Below, in pieces: positions 25,212 to 34,176 of a stretch of 64,000 nt of DNA. The notes beneath the pieces are model-generated. The model searched no databases, had not been told where the DNA came from, and was given only the letters and a program-made list of their open reading frames with translations. Source of the DNA: Aquimarina spinulae (GTDB taxonomy: Bacteria > Bacteroidota > Bacteroidia > Flavobacteriales > Flavobacteriaceae); contig NZ_CALSBP010000003.1 in the NCBI RefSeq assembly GCF_943373825.1, positions 186,001-250,000 on the forward strand, read 5' to 3'. The position numbers and the translations under genes were made by a program. Numbering within the stretch: the first letter of the stretch is position 1; the number at the start of each line of letters is the position of its first letter.

Positions 25212-26171
25212 TTGATGTTTTTAATTAAAAAAAGACTTGTATTTTACTTCTTGATATTTTCGCCATTCCTGATGATAGTCGCTCAGGAAACTTTGAAGCA
25301 AACAGAAAATATTCCAGTTGATCATAAAAAGTTAGTCGTACAGGGTGAGATCATCTGTCTACCCATTTATCCCAAAAAGAATAATGATTATTTTCCTGAA
25401 GAAAATGATTCATCAGAAAATTTAGAAGCTTATAATACAAAATGGGATAACCAACAGTTTAATCCATATTGGAATGAGAATCTTACATTTCCCTTTCAGT
25501 TAGCATTTCAGGATGAAGATTTTTCACCACCGGTTGATCGTAAAATGGTAATTACATCTCGTTATGGTTGGAGAAGAGGGCGCCCACATCAAGGTATAGA
25601 TATTGATCTTCAGGTCGGTGATAGTGTAAAATCAATATTAGAAGGTAAAATTCGATATGTTGGATATCATGGTGGACATGGAAATACAGTAGTGGTACGG
25701 CACTATAATGGATTAGAGACTGTATATGCTCATCTTTCTAAGTCGTTGGTAAAAGAGAACGATGAAGTAAAAAAAGGACAAATTATAGGCACAGGAGGAG
25801 TAACAGGAAATGCAAGAGGAAGCCATTTACACTTAGAAGTACGATATCATGGTAAAAGTATTAATCCAGAGTATTTATTCGAGTTTGCCAGTGATACAAA
25901 AATTCGATCAGATACTCTTTTTGTAACTAAGAAATGGATGACACCCAGATATCATAGATCGACTCGTATGAGTAAAATTGTTATTCATAAAACTATAGAG
26001 GATATCGCCAGGATTAAAGAAGAACAAAAAAAGATTTATACGGTGCGTAAAGGAGATACTCTTCATCGAATAGCCAATAAGTATGGATTGGCAGTTTCTG
26101 AAATATGTAAAACCAATTCACTAAAATATAATTCGGTGCTAAAAATTGGGCAACAAATAATTATAAACTAA
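25212..26171 (+). CDS. Exported M23 peptidase with LysM domain
   Basis: A 319-residue peptidoglycan hydrolase with a signal peptide (about 1-24). The M23 domain at about 110-225 has zinc-ligand motifs RGRPHQGIDIDL (His, Asp), VYAHLS (His) and GSHLHLEVRY (His-x-His). The LysM domain occupies the last 45 residues (YTVRKGDTLHRIANKYGL), which bind glycan. All catalytic ligands are present, so it should be active, unlike degenerate activators. The stop codon directly abuts the stop codon of the convergent histidine kinase gene, with zero bases between. Confidence 0.92.
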   Translation: MMFLIKKRLVFYFLIFSPFLMIVAQETLKQTENIPVDHKKLVVQGEIICLPIYPKKNNDYFPEENDSSENLEAYNTKWDNQQFNPYWNENLTFPFQLAFQDEDFSPPVDRKMVITSRYGWRRGRPHQGIDIDLQVGDSVKSILEGKIRYVGYHGGHGNTVVVRHYNGLETVYAHLSKSLVKENDEVKKGQIIGTGGVTGNARGSHLHLEVRYHGKSINPEYLFEFASDTKIRSDTLFVTKKWMTPRYHRSTRMSKIVIHKTIEDIARIKEEQKKIYTVRKGDTLHRIANKYGLAVSEICKTNSLKYNSVLKIGQQIIIN

Positions 26172-27446
26172 TTAGTGGGTATGTATTGGGTTGTCTATAT
26201 GTCTGTGGATCATTTCTAATAAATGATTTTTGTTGTAAGGTTTTAATATATAGTCGTTTAGTCCTGCCTGTACAATCTGTCTGTTTAATTGGGTAACATC
26301 TACTGCGGTTAACGCAATGATTGGTGTTTTTGTATCAAACTCACGTATCCTCTTTGTAGTACCAATTCCATTTAGTTTTGGCATATTAATATCCATAAGT
26401 ATTACATTATACTCATTTTCTCTAACTAATTCTATAGCATCAAAACCATTATCTATAGTCGTACAGTCAAAGTTTTCTTTTGATAGTATTTTATCTGCAA
26501 CCAGAAGGTTTAATTTATTGTCATCTACAATTAATACTTTAAGTTTTGAAGTATTAGAATTGTTAAAGGAAGTGTTGTGGTTTATACTTTCTTTATTAAC
26601 TTGTGACTTAAAATCAATAACTAGCGCATACTCAGATCCTGCATGAGAATTATTTTGGATAATAATTTCGCCATCTAGCGCCGAAGCAAGTCTATTTATT
26701 ATTTTTGAATTAATTCCTGTACCCAGGTATGTTTTTTTGGCATTTCCGACATTAATAAACTCTTGGTAGATAGATTTTTTGTCTTCTTTTGAAAGCTCAT
26801 CCCCATCATGATTAATTTTAAAAGAAATAGTAGATGTATTTCCTTTTTTCTTAATTAAAATTACCGAGAAATATACATTTCCATTTTTGGTAAAACGTAA
26901 GGCATTACTTATCAAATTCATCAGTATTTGAGAAAGAATACCAGGATCCCCATAAATCATTTGATCAATTTCTGGGTCAAACTCAAAATGTAATATGTTA
27001 TCACTGTTCTCTGTGGCATAACTAAAGGAATGTGTAAGGTTTTGAGTAACCTCTTTTATATCAAATAATACATTTTGTACAGTAATTTCTTCAGAATCTA
27101 AAAAATTAACATGTAAAACATTATTGATAAGTGTAAAAAGATAATCTCCAGAAAATTTTAATGATTTCAGGTTTTTATCATTTTTAAGATCAGGATATTC
27201 TTCTTCTAGGAGATTAGTGAGTCCCATTATTCCATACAAAGGTGTTCTCAACTCTTGACTAAGAATAGAAATAAGGTTTTGTTGCAATTGAAACTGTTTT
27301 TCTGTTTCCTTGCTTAAAGATTTTAATTCTATATTCTTTTTTTTAAGTTTTTTGGTAACTTTTCTGTACTGTAGATACAGAAAAAGGAGCATAACCAGAA
27401 GTACTCCCCCGATAGCATAATAGATCATACCTATTTTTAGTAACAA
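26172..27446 (-). CDS. Hybrid histidine kinase/response regulator with altered H-box
   Basis: A 424-residue hybrid sensor kinase with one N-terminal membrane segment (about 8-26) and no sensor domain. The H-box reads ILSQELRTPLYG: Gln64 replaces the phosphoacceptor His expected in SHELRTPL. The codon is CAA at 27255-27257, one base from His. The HATPase domain keeps its N-box (SQILMNLISNALRF) and GTGINS lid, though the first G-box is unusual (HDGDELSKEDKK). The C-terminal receiver (about 300-420) retains VDDN, Asp352 in LMDINMP and the KPY lysine. It cannot autophosphorylate in the normal way unless another residue substitutes; it might instead be fed by another kinase. Confidence 0.85.
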   Translation of the reverse strand: MLLKIGMIYYAIGGVLLVMLLFLYLQYRKVTKKLKKKNIELKSLSKETEKQFQLQQNLISILSQELRTPLYGIMGLTNLLEEEYPDLKNDKNLKSLKFSGDYLFTLINNVLHVNFLDSEEITVQNVLFDIKEVTQNLTHSFSYATENSDNILHFEFDPEIDQMIYGDPGILSQILMNLISNALRFTKNGNVYFSVILIKKKGNTSTISFKINHDGDELSKEDKKSIYQEFINVGNAKKTYLGTGINSKIINRLASALDGEIIIQNNSHAGSEYALVIDFKSQVNKESINHNTSFNNSNTSKLKVLIVDDNKLNLLVADKILSKENFDCTTIDNGFDAIELVRENEYNVILMDINMPKLNGIGTTKRIREFDTKTPIIALTAVDVTQLNRQIVQAGLNDYILKPYNKNHLLEMIHRHIDNPIHTH

Positions 27447-27790
27447 AATAATAAATATAAGGTTTATCTTACAAGTTTGTAGGTGTATTTTTTTACATAT
27501 TTCTAATAATTTATGGTTTACCGTAAAATTATTAGAGCAATAAGAACAGATTCAGTGGTTTAGACATCAAAACACATAGTGTTTTAAAGGGGGTATTCTT
27601 CAAAATCAACATAAAAGTACCTTCAAATATGATCAATTGGTTATTGACAAGGATGACTAATACTGTTGGTAATTGTAATTATTACAGATTTATAACGTCT
27701 TTATTAGTATAAATTATGGATAGGCAATAAGATTTTATAGTGAATTAACAGTCATAAAAGACCTATAATATTTATCTTTACTTAAAATTA
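27447..27790. other. 344-bp intergenic region, no gene seen
   Basis: AT-rich DNA between the hybrid kinase and a secreted protein gene, transcribed divergently. No ORF with protein-like content is seen. TATCTTTA at 27773-27780 is a weak -7 candidate for the plus-strand gene, but no -33 box lies at the right distance. Confidence 0.45.
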
Positions 27791-28453
27791 ATGCGCAGCA
27801 TAAAAGAGATGAAAGCTAATTTTTGTATAATTTTTTTATTATGTATGGGAATGGTAATGCATGCTCAAATAGAAAATTCTACTTCTTTGCGAATTGATGC
27901 CAAAAGTGATCTTAATACAAATAAGTATAGTCTATCTAAAGGTTTAAACCCTAATTTTAATAGTGATTCATCTTTATATAAAACTCCAGAAGCATTATCT
28001 GAGTATGCTCGTAATAAGCCAACTTTTGATATGACTGGTAATGATGGTTTTTTTAAACCCAAAGCAGATGCTGTTCCAAAATGGTTCAAAAAGGATAATG
28101 AAATCAAAGACGAATATAAAAGTGATCAATATCTAGGCGATTTTAAAAGTAATGGAGAATTTGTAAGATTGATGTATAGAGACCATCAGTTTGTAGATGG
28201 TGATGTAGTTAGAATTTATCTTAATGATGCCGTTATTGTTTCAAAAATATTTCTTACTGGAGATTTTAAAGGAATCTCAGTTGATCTTGCTAAAGGATTT
28301 AATAAAATAGACATACAGGCATTAAATCAAGGGGAATCTGGGCCTAATACTGCAGAATTTCATCTTTATGACGACGAAGGCAACCTACTTACAAGTAGCG
28401 AATGGAATCTTACCACTGGTGTTAAAGCTACATTGATTGTGGTAAAAGATTAA
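27791..28453 (+). CDS. Secreted protein of unknown function
   Basis: A 220-residue exported protein. The signal peptide is best read from either M1 or M7 (MKANFCIIFLLCMGMVMHAQ); both are ATG and the second gives the more typical length. The N-terminal half is polar and probably disordered (about 27-110). The C-terminal half is beta-rich, with GEFVRLMYRDHQFVDGDVVRIYLND and KGFNKIDIQALNQGESGPNTAEFHLYD, which looks like a jelly-roll or Ig-like domain. I do not recognise a function. It stands upstream of the ECF sigma operon, 154 bp away. Confidence 0.6.
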   Translation: MRSIKEMKANFCIIFLLCMGMVMHAQIENSTSLRIDAKSDLNTNKYSLSKGLNPNFNSDSSLYKTPEALSEYARNKPTFDMTGNDGFFKPKADAVPKWFKKDNEIKDEYKSDQYLGDFKSNGEFVRLMYRDHQFVDGDVVRIYLNDAVIVSKIFLTGDFKGISVDLAKGFNKIDIQALNQGESGPNTAEFHLYDDEGNLLTSSEWNLTTGVKATLIVVKD

Positions 28454-28607
28454 AATACTTACCTTTTTAGAGCTACTCATTATTATCTATGATAGCTTAT
28501 TTTTAGTAAATTTTAAGAGTATAATTTAAAAGTTCATAAAATATGTATAGGATATTCTGTGATTTTTTTGATATGTCTCATACTAATAAGGAAAAAGTAG
28601 GCCTAAT

Positions 28608-29096
28608 ATGAGTAAAGAATACGAGTTTACTCGAATTATTAAGGAAAATGAAGGAGTTATTTTTAAGATAACTACCATTTATACCGATAATTACGAGGAT
28701 CAAAAAGATCTCTACCAGGAAATTGTTTACCAATTATGGAAATCATACGATAGTTTTAAGGGAGATTCTAAAATTAGTACCTGGATGTATCGTGTAGGTC
28801 TTAATACTGCTATTACAAGATTAAAAAAAGAAAAACGAAGAGGAAATCAAATAGAAATATATGATGTGATCATGCGGCAAACCGAACAGTATGACACAGA
28901 ATTTGAAGAGCGATTGAAAAAATTATATGCCCATATACATAACCTAAATGAATTAGATAAAGGGTTGATTTTACTGCTTTTAGAAGGTAAGAAATATGAA
29001 GAAATAGCAGTGATAACAGGTTTGTCTCCAACAAATGTTGGAACTAAAATTTCGAGGATTAAGCAAAAATTGAAAACGCAAATTGTAAAAAAATAA
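28608..29096 (+). CDS. ECF-type RNA polymerase sigma factor
   Basis: A 162-residue sigma-70 family protein with only regions 2 and 4. Region 2 (about 20-70) has DQKDLYQEIVYQLWKSYDSF and STWMYRVGLNTAITRLKK. Region 4 (about 110-160) has LILLLLEGKKYEEIAVITGL and a recognition helix SPTNVGTKISRIKQKLK. It starts 5 bp before a small membrane protein that may be its partner, so the pair likely forms an operon with sigma autoregulation, by analogy with other ECF/anti-sigma pairs. Confidence 0.92.
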   Translation: MSKEYEFTRIIKENEGVIFKITTIYTDNYEDQKDLYQEIVYQLWKSYDSFKGDSKISTWMYRVGLNTAITRLKKEKRRGNQIEIYDVIMRQTEQYDTEFEERLKKLYAHIHNLNELDKGLILLLLEGKKYEEIAVITGLSPTNVGTKISRIKQKLKTQIVKK

Positions 29097-29101
29097 GAGA
29101 G

Positions 29102-29719
29102 ATGGAATTGGAAGAAATGCAAACAGTTTGGTCTCAGATGAGTGACCAGATAGAAAAACAAAAAAAGTTAACCGATAAAATGATCATTATGATGACACAA
29201 GAACAATACAGGCAAAAATTAAATAAAATAGCATATCCAGAGATGATAGGAGCTATTATATGCTATGGTACGGCAATATTGATACTAATTAATGTTAATA
29301 AGTTAGATAACTGGTACACTTTGTTATCAGGAATAGTATCTACAGTTATTCTATTAGTTTTACCAGTGTTATCGTTAAGATCAATCTATCAAATGAGAAA
29401 AGTAAATATTGCTGTAAATAGTTATAAGGAAACATTACTGGAGTATAGTAAAGGTAAAAAACGATTTCAAACGGTTACCAAAATTGGGCTCTATCTAGGT
29501 TTCTTTTTAATGTTTGCTATCATGCCTGTAGCGACAAAGATTCTTAATAATAAAGATTTGTTTTCTGGTACCAAATCTATTTGGCCACTTGTAATATCGA
29601 TACCGATTGCCATTATAGTCTTTATTACCTTTTCAAGATGGGTAGCCAGATGTTATAATAACAATATGAATTCTGCAGAAGCATTATTTAAGGAGCTTGA
29701 AGATGTTGATATATCATAA
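29102..29719 (+). CDS. Membrane protein linked to the ECF sigma factor
   Basis: A 205-residue protein with a cytoplasmic N-terminal segment (MELEEMQTVWSQMSDQIEKQKKL, helical and charged) and about four membrane segments (near 46-64, 68-90, 122-144 and 155-177). No zinc-binding anti-sigma motif (HxxxCxxC) is present. Because it follows the sigma gene after 5 bp, I infer it is its membrane-bound modulator, but this rests on position alone. It ends in an acidic tail. Confidence 0.7.
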   Translation: MELEEMQTVWSQMSDQIEKQKKLTDKMIIMMTQEQYRQKLNKIAYPEMIGAIICYGTAILILINVNKLDNWYTLLSGIVSTVILLVLPVLSLRSIYQMRKVNIAVNSYKETLLEYSKGKKRFQTVTKIGLYLGFFLMFAIMPVATKILNNKDLFSGTKSIWPLVISIPIAIIVFITFSRWVARCYNNNMNSAEALFKELEDVDIS

Positions 29720-29746
29720 AGGCAATACCTCAAACGTATAATATAA

Positions 29747-29776
29747 AAAGGCTGTCATTAGACAGCCTTTCTTCTT
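29747..29776 (+). terminator. Terminator of the sigma factor operon
   Basis: AAAGGCTGTC pairs with GACAGCCTTT around ATTA, followed by a T-rich tract. It lies 27 bp after the membrane protein stop. Confidence 0.85.
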
Positions 29777-29798
29777 TTAATTTAAGGCAAAAAAATGT

Positions 29799-30968
29799 TT
29801 ATGAACTACAACGTCCACTGTTGCTCCATCTTCCATTGGTTCCTAATGTGTATAAAAACCCGTTATAGGTTACTTTATCTCCGGCTGTATAGCTATTATT
29901 TCTGCTATATTCGTTAACTCCTTCACAAATATCTGCACTTGGAGTGGTGTCTTTACATTCTGCGATTCGGTTCCATCTTGTAAAATCTCTTTCGTATAAG
30001 AATCCACGGTACGTTACTTTATCTCCTACAGAATAGCTTTGTCCGCTTACCCATTCTGCAACACCTTTACAAGGGTTGGTTCCTACAGGAGGGTTACCAT
30101 CAGATGAATATGCTTTGTTTGTTCCTTCGATATCAAGAGTAGAAAGCGCGGCTTGTCTTCTTGGTAAAACATTTCCGTTAAGATCTGTTATGGTAGGTTT
30201 TCCGTTTTTACTAAATGTATAACTACCATACATCATTGTAGATTTAATATCAAAATCCCTGGTTAGCAAAGTAGCCGAATTACTTTTGTAAAACTGATCC
30301 TTAGCTCCATTCTGGATATTGTCAAAATTGATAATAATATGATTATCTCTATCCGAACGGTTTTGCTCATGAATATACCCTAAAGTATGTCCGATTTCAT
30401 GAATAATCACAACAGCCGTTGTACGAGTACCTAAACGAATAAATCCTCTAGATCCATTCATTCCCAGAGTCGCAACACCACAATTACAGTTATCTCCATT
30501 ACTACTAATGGTAACATAATTTGATTCATTAGTACGCTCTTTAAAACGAACATTAGTTTTACTTGTCCATTCATCCATCGATTTTTGAAGTTCACTTCTC
30601 ACAGATTGGCTAAGTCCATTAATTACATAGACTATAGTATTATTTGTCCATTTACGAACACCTCCACCAAGTCCTAACTTTGCATTTATTCCTGCATCTG
30701 GCTCTAGTTTATCAGAAAGAGGAACTTCTGTATCGGTTAATTGATCTTCAAATAACCTGGCATCAGTTCCTTGTAGACTATAAGTTCCATCATCTTCTTT
30801 TTTTACAAGAACACGGTCTCCCAGGAAATACTTTTCGATAAATTGATCTTGTCCTCCAATAGTATCTGGATTTTGATCAAAATCTTCATTTTTTTGACAA
30901 GATGCAAAAGATAAAGCAACTGCCAAGGCTCCGACTTTAAATCGGTTTAATACGGTTTTCGTTTTCAT
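29799..30968 (-). CDS. Astacin-family (M12A) lipoprotein metallopeptidase with two chitin-binding-like modules
   Basis: A 389-residue exported zinc peptidase. The lipoprotein signal from ATG 30968 (MKTKTVLNRFKVGALAVALSFASC) is complete; a GTG at 31010 adds only 14 residues ahead of it and is rejected. The astacin zinc motif HEIGHTLGYIHEQ begins at His190 (ligands 190, 194, 200; catalytic Glu191), and the Met-turn MMYGSYTF follows. Two tandem C-terminal modules (roughly 305-345 and 350-389) start CKGVAEWVSGQSYSVGDKV and CEGVNEYSRNNSYTAGDKV, with aromatic WNR/RWS positions as in CBM5/12 chitin-binding modules. It likely degrades protein on polysaccharide-bound surfaces. Confidence 0.9.
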   Translation of the reverse strand: MKTKTVLNRFKVGALAVALSFASCQKNEDFDQNPDTIGGQDQFIEKYFLGDRVLVKKEDDGTYSLQGTDARLFEDQLTDTEVPLSDKLEPDAGINAKLGLGGGVRKWTNNTIVYVINGLSQSVRSELQKSMDEWTSKTNVRFKERTNESNYVTISSNGDNCNCGVATLGMNGSRGFIRLGTRTTAVVIIHEIGHTLGYIHEQNRSDRDNHIIINFDNIQNGAKDQFYKSNSATLLTRDFDIKSTMMYGSYTFSKNGKPTITDLNGNVLPRRQAALSTLDIEGTNKAYSSDGNPPVGTNPCKGVAEWVSGQSYSVGDKVTYRGFLYERDFTRWNRIAECKDTTPSADICEGVNEYSRNNSYTAGDKVTYNGFLYTLGTNGRWSNSGRCSS

Positions 30969-31155
30969 TAAGTTTAATTTTGAGTTTATGATTTTCGTTA
31001 ATCTGTGCACATTGTTTAAACTGGGGACACCTTTAATTAGTCTTTAAGATAGAGTTAAAAAAACCGTTAAACTTTCTTAAAATTAATGACACGACTCGAA
31101 TATTTGATGACATCGACCTGATATGATTTTACTCTGTATATAAAAATAAATTCAT

Positions 31156-31187
31156 AAAAAAACCTGAATCAACAATCGTGATTCAGG
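31156..31187 (-). terminator. Terminator of the membrane protein gene 31220-31648
   Basis: CCTGAATCA pairs perfectly with TGATTCAGG around a 7-base loop. On the minus strand a run of T follows. Confidence 0.85.
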
Positions 31188-31219
31188 CAATAATATAGTA
31201 TATGGTAAAATGTTTTTTA

Positions 31220-31648
31220 TTAGGAAATCAATCCTTTAGCTATAGAATTTCTCGAAAACCAAACTAAAAAGATAGCAACTACGATAACTATAATTGGCAT
31301 TATAACTCGGTTGCCTGATAATGCCACATAATCCTGTAAAAAGAAATTGTACGTAGCTTGTGCAATAACGGCAATGAGTGAAAGAAGTAGTAGAGGAGAA
31401 GCCCATTTTTTTCTAAGGAGTAATGCAAGGCAACCTAAAGTTCCTGCAAATACGGCTATAGCAAAAGCAGCAGTTACCCAAGCTGGTGTATTATTATAAA
31501 AATTTTGCTCTCCTTCTGGCAAGGTGGCCAATACTTCATCTGTCATAAAAGCTTGACCAATATATGCCATTACCCCCATGATATTCCATAAAAGAGCTAA
31601 GACACTAATAATCCAAAACCATACAGGAGTTTTTATTTTTGTTTCCAT
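31220..31648 (-). CDS. Small integral membrane protein
   Basis: A 142-residue protein with four predicted membrane helices (about 9-29, 54-74, 81-101, 113-133): WFWIISVLALLWNIMGVMAYI opens the first, and a short soluble loop with LPEGEQNFYNNTPAW follows. The pattern recalls the small four-helix DUF-type membrane proteins common in flavobacteria, sometimes annotated as sugar-transporter-like, but I cannot assign a function. It is monocistronic, with its own terminator. Confidence 0.65.
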   Translation of the reverse strand: METKIKTPVWFWIISVLALLWNIMGVMAYIGQAFMTDEVLATLPEGEQNFYNNTPAWVTAAFAIAVFAGTLGCLALLLRKKWASPLLLLSLIAVIAQATYNFFLQDYVALSGNRVIMPIIVIVVAIFLVWFSRNSIAKGLIS

Positions 31649-31971
31649 AATCTGTTGATATTAAGTTGTTTTGCTGTAACAATGTAGTTAGAAACTCAAT
31701 GAAATACAAATTAGGAATTTTATGGGTATTATTTTTTTAAATATAATAAGTGAAAGAGATTTCTTTTTTTACATAAAGTGATATAATTCACGTAGCTACA
31801 AAATGCCGATAATTATTAGTACTTTTAATATAGGGTTGTTTGGTTTTATAAGTTGGAATAATAGAATTAGCAAGTTTTAGTCAGGGAAAAAAACTAAATA
31901 ATTTCTAATGTTCGTTAAAAAAGTAGAAGTGTTTATATTCTATTTTTTACTCTAAAACCTGAATATTAAAT
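31649..31971. other. 323-bp intergenic region, nothing definite seen
   Basis: AT-rich DNA between divergent genes. I looked for ORFs, inverted repeats and TAnnTTTG promoter boxes and saw none that convinced me. Confidence 0.45.
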
Positions 31972-32382
31972 ATGTCAGATCCTATAAAGAATGACAAACT
32001 TATTAAACAATATGATCTTGAACTAGGTAAAGTTTTTTTCTATGAAAATTATCTGATCATTGAAGTAGCAGAAGGTATTTGTTTTGATTATGAAAAAGCA
32101 AAGACATTATCTCTATTAACAAATTTACATTTTGGTGATCGCTCTTTTGGTTATATCTCTCATAGAATAAATTCATATTCATTAGAAGCTACAGATTATA
32201 TGAAAATAAAAGATGTATTTCCTAATATAAAGGCTTTTGCTGCAGTTACGTACAACGAAACTCAGAAAACAAGTATAAGAATAGAAAATATGTTTTATCA
32301 AGAAGGTATTGTGTCTTTCGAAAATATTGAAGAGGCAATTAAGTGGGTTACAGAACAGTTAAAAAACGATTCTAGTACTTAA
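31972..32382 (+). CDS. Hypothetical cytoplasmic protein, STAS/SpoIIAA-like
   Basis: A 136-residue protein without signal peptide or membrane segment. Alternating strands and helices (YDLELGKVFFYENYLIIEV, DRSFGYISHRINSYSLEATDYMKI, IKAFAAVTYNETQK, ENIEEAIKWVTEQL) resemble the SpoIIAA/STAS-like fold seen in many flavobacterial small proteins. The fold guess is by pattern only. It converges on the ArsR gene with no terminator evident. Confidence 0.55.
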   Translation: MSDPIKNDKLIKQYDLELGKVFFYENYLIIEVAEGICFDYEKAKTLSLLTNLHFGDRSFGYISHRINSYSLEATDYMKIKDVFPNIKAFAAVTYNETQKTSIRIENMFYQEGIVSFENIEEAIKWVTEQLKNDSST

Positions 32383-32402
32383 ATATTCAATACATTATAT
32401 TA

Positions 32403-32726
32403 TTAAGACATAGTGTCTAAATAATTACTTAAATCATCTAGAGCACCATCCCAGAATTGTTCGTAAAACTTTAACCATTGATTTACTTCTTTCAAAGGAT
32501 TAGCATTGGCCTGGCAGAAACGCTCTCTTCCTTTGGTATCTATATTAATCAAACCTGCTCCTTCTAGGGTTTTTAGGTGTTTGGTAATACCCTGGCGACT
32601 AATATCGAATTGACTTGATATCTGAGTTATAGGTAGGGCAGTAGTTGCAACCACCAAAGCGTGAAAAATTTCACGTCTGGTGGGATCAGCAACAGCTTTT
32701 AATATTGTGGTGATTCTATCCTGCAT
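32403..32726 (-). CDS. ArsR-family transcriptional regulator
   Basis: A 107-residue winged-helix repressor. VADPTRREIFHALVV opens the fold, the recognition helix is in FDISRQGITKHLKTLEGAGLI and the wing contains TKGRERFCQANANPL. This is the subtype usually paired with an AHSA1 domain protein. Its start overlaps the end of the SRPBCC gene by 11 bp, so the two are translationally coupled. It is probably an autorepressor of this pair. Confidence 0.9.
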   Translation of the reverse strand: MQDRITTILKAVADPTRREIFHALVVATTALPITQISSQFDISRQGITKHLKTLEGAGLINIDTKGRERFCQANANPLKEVNQWLKFYEQFWDGALDDLSNYLDTMS

Positions 32727-33141
32727 GAACCATTTGTTTAAGGTAATCGGTTAATCCCGAAATACAATTATCCCATCCACCATTAAAACTATTAAACATT
32801 TCAACAGCAGTTTCTCCTTTGTAACCAGAAATTCCAGAATGCTCCAGGTATAATTTAGTACCTCCTTCGGTTTCTTCTAATACCCATTTAACTGTAGTTT
32901 CTATTGGTTTTTCTGTTACAATCCACGAATATACTAAAGTATAAGGATTTGCTTGTTTTACCTCGCCTTTTATAGGAGAGCAATCTTCTCCAGAAGAGTT
33001 AAAGATATACTGATATCCTTTTTCGGCTTTAAAATCTGCTTCTATAAACCAGGTCGAAATCTCTTTGGCATCGGTTATAGCGTTCCATACTTTATCAATA
33101 GGGTGATTAAGTATTTTCTCTTTGATTATTACATCTTTCAT
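32716..33141 (-). CDS. SRPBCC / AHSA1-domain protein
   Basis: A 141-residue START-like (Bet v 1 fold) protein. It shows the N-terminal strand KDVIIKEKILNHPIDKVWNAITD, FIEADFKAEKGYQYIF, and the C-terminal helix MFNSFNGGWDNCISGLTDYLKQMV. Such proteins bind hydrophobic ligands; the AHSA1 type often co-occurs with ArsR regulators. The gene is upstream of, and overlaps, the ArsR gene. The ligand is unknown. Confidence 0.88.
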   Translation of the reverse strand: MKDVIIKEKILNHPIDKVWNAITDAKEISTWFIEADFKAEKGYQYIFNSSGEDCSPIKGEVKQANPYTLVYSWIVTEKPIETTVKWVLEETEGGTKLYLEHSGISGYKGETAVEMFNSFNGGWDNCISGLTDYLKQMVHAG

Positions 33142-33306
33142 ATGTATTAAGTTTTTAGATTAATATGCAACTGTATGGTTGCAAATATAAGTAAATATAT
33201 TCAATATGCAACTTTTTGGTTGCTTAAAGAGATGAACCACCATTAGATCAATCACATTTATAGAAAAACAATTGTCTAATTATTAAAAATAGAATATTTT
33301 GTGTGT

Positions 33307-34152
33307 ATGGAAAGTATAATTAATTATTTTGAAACGATACCATCATCTCATCGTAGTTTAATTTTAGTAGGAGGGATTACTTTTTTCTGGGGTATAGAAT
33401 ATGCCGTGCCTTTGTTTAAATTCAATTATAAAAAGTTTAAACATGCATGGCCCAATATATTTTTTACACTAACAACTATAGTTATCAATTTTGTATTGGC
33501 TTTTATATTACTTAAAACCAGTGATTGGACAGTAGTTAACCAATTTGGAGTATTACAATGGTTAGCATTACCATTATGGGCTACAATAATACTTGGTATT
33601 GCTTTACTGGATCTAATAGGGGCCTGGTTGGCACATTATGTTCAACATATCATAAAACCATTATGGATGTTACATCTTGTACATCATACAGATAATCATG
33701 TAGATACCACAACAGCTAATAGACACCATCCAGGAGAAAGTGTTATTCGATTTTTGTTTACCACTCTGGCCGTATTTATTGTGGGAGCGCCTATAGGTAT
33801 AATCATGTTGTATCAATCTTTATCTGTAGTATTATCTCAATTTAATCATGCTAATATATCTTTACCAAAAAAGGTAGATGATATGATAAGTTGGATTATA
33901 GTTTCTCCAGATATGCATAAAGTACACCATCATTATGTATTGCCTTATACAGATACAAATTATGGTAATATCTTTTCTATCTGGGATAGAATTTTTGGCA
34001 CTTTTGCCAAAATACGAAATGAGGACTTGATATATGGGGTAGATACCTATCCAGATGTGGATTCAAATGCAAATGTGGGTAAATTATTAAAACTCCCTTT
34101 TTCAGGATATCGAGCACCTACAGGAGCAAAGTTTAAATCCAAAAAATCATAA
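33307..34152 (+). CDS. Fatty acid hydroxylase / sterol desaturase family protein
   Basis: A 281-residue integral membrane di-iron oxygenase with roughly four to five membrane segments. The His clusters are HLVHHTD, NRHHPGE and HKVHHHY, giving the eight-His pattern of the family, with the WDRIFGTF signature near the C-terminus. It hydroxylates or desaturates lipid chains using O2; the substrate is not inferable. The start is placed at ATG 33307 (MESIINYF); the preceding GTG at 33301 would add only two residues. A cupin and an exported methyltransferase follow on the same strand. Confidence 0.88.
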   Translation: MESIINYFETIPSSHRSLILVGGITFFWGIEYAVPLFKFNYKKFKHAWPNIFFTLTTIVINFVLAFILLKTSDWTVVNQFGVLQWLALPLWATIILGIALLDLIGAWLAHYVQHIIKPLWMLHLVHHTDNHVDTTTANRHHPGESVIRFLFTTLAVFIVGAPIGIIMLYQSLSVVLSQFNHANISLPKKVDDMISWIIVSPDMHKVHHHYVLPYTDTNYGNIFSIWDRIFGTFAKIRNEDLIYGVDTYPDVDSNANVGKLLKLPFSGYRAPTGAKFKSKKS

Positions 34153-34176
34153 TCTAATTCGCTAAAATAGAAATTC

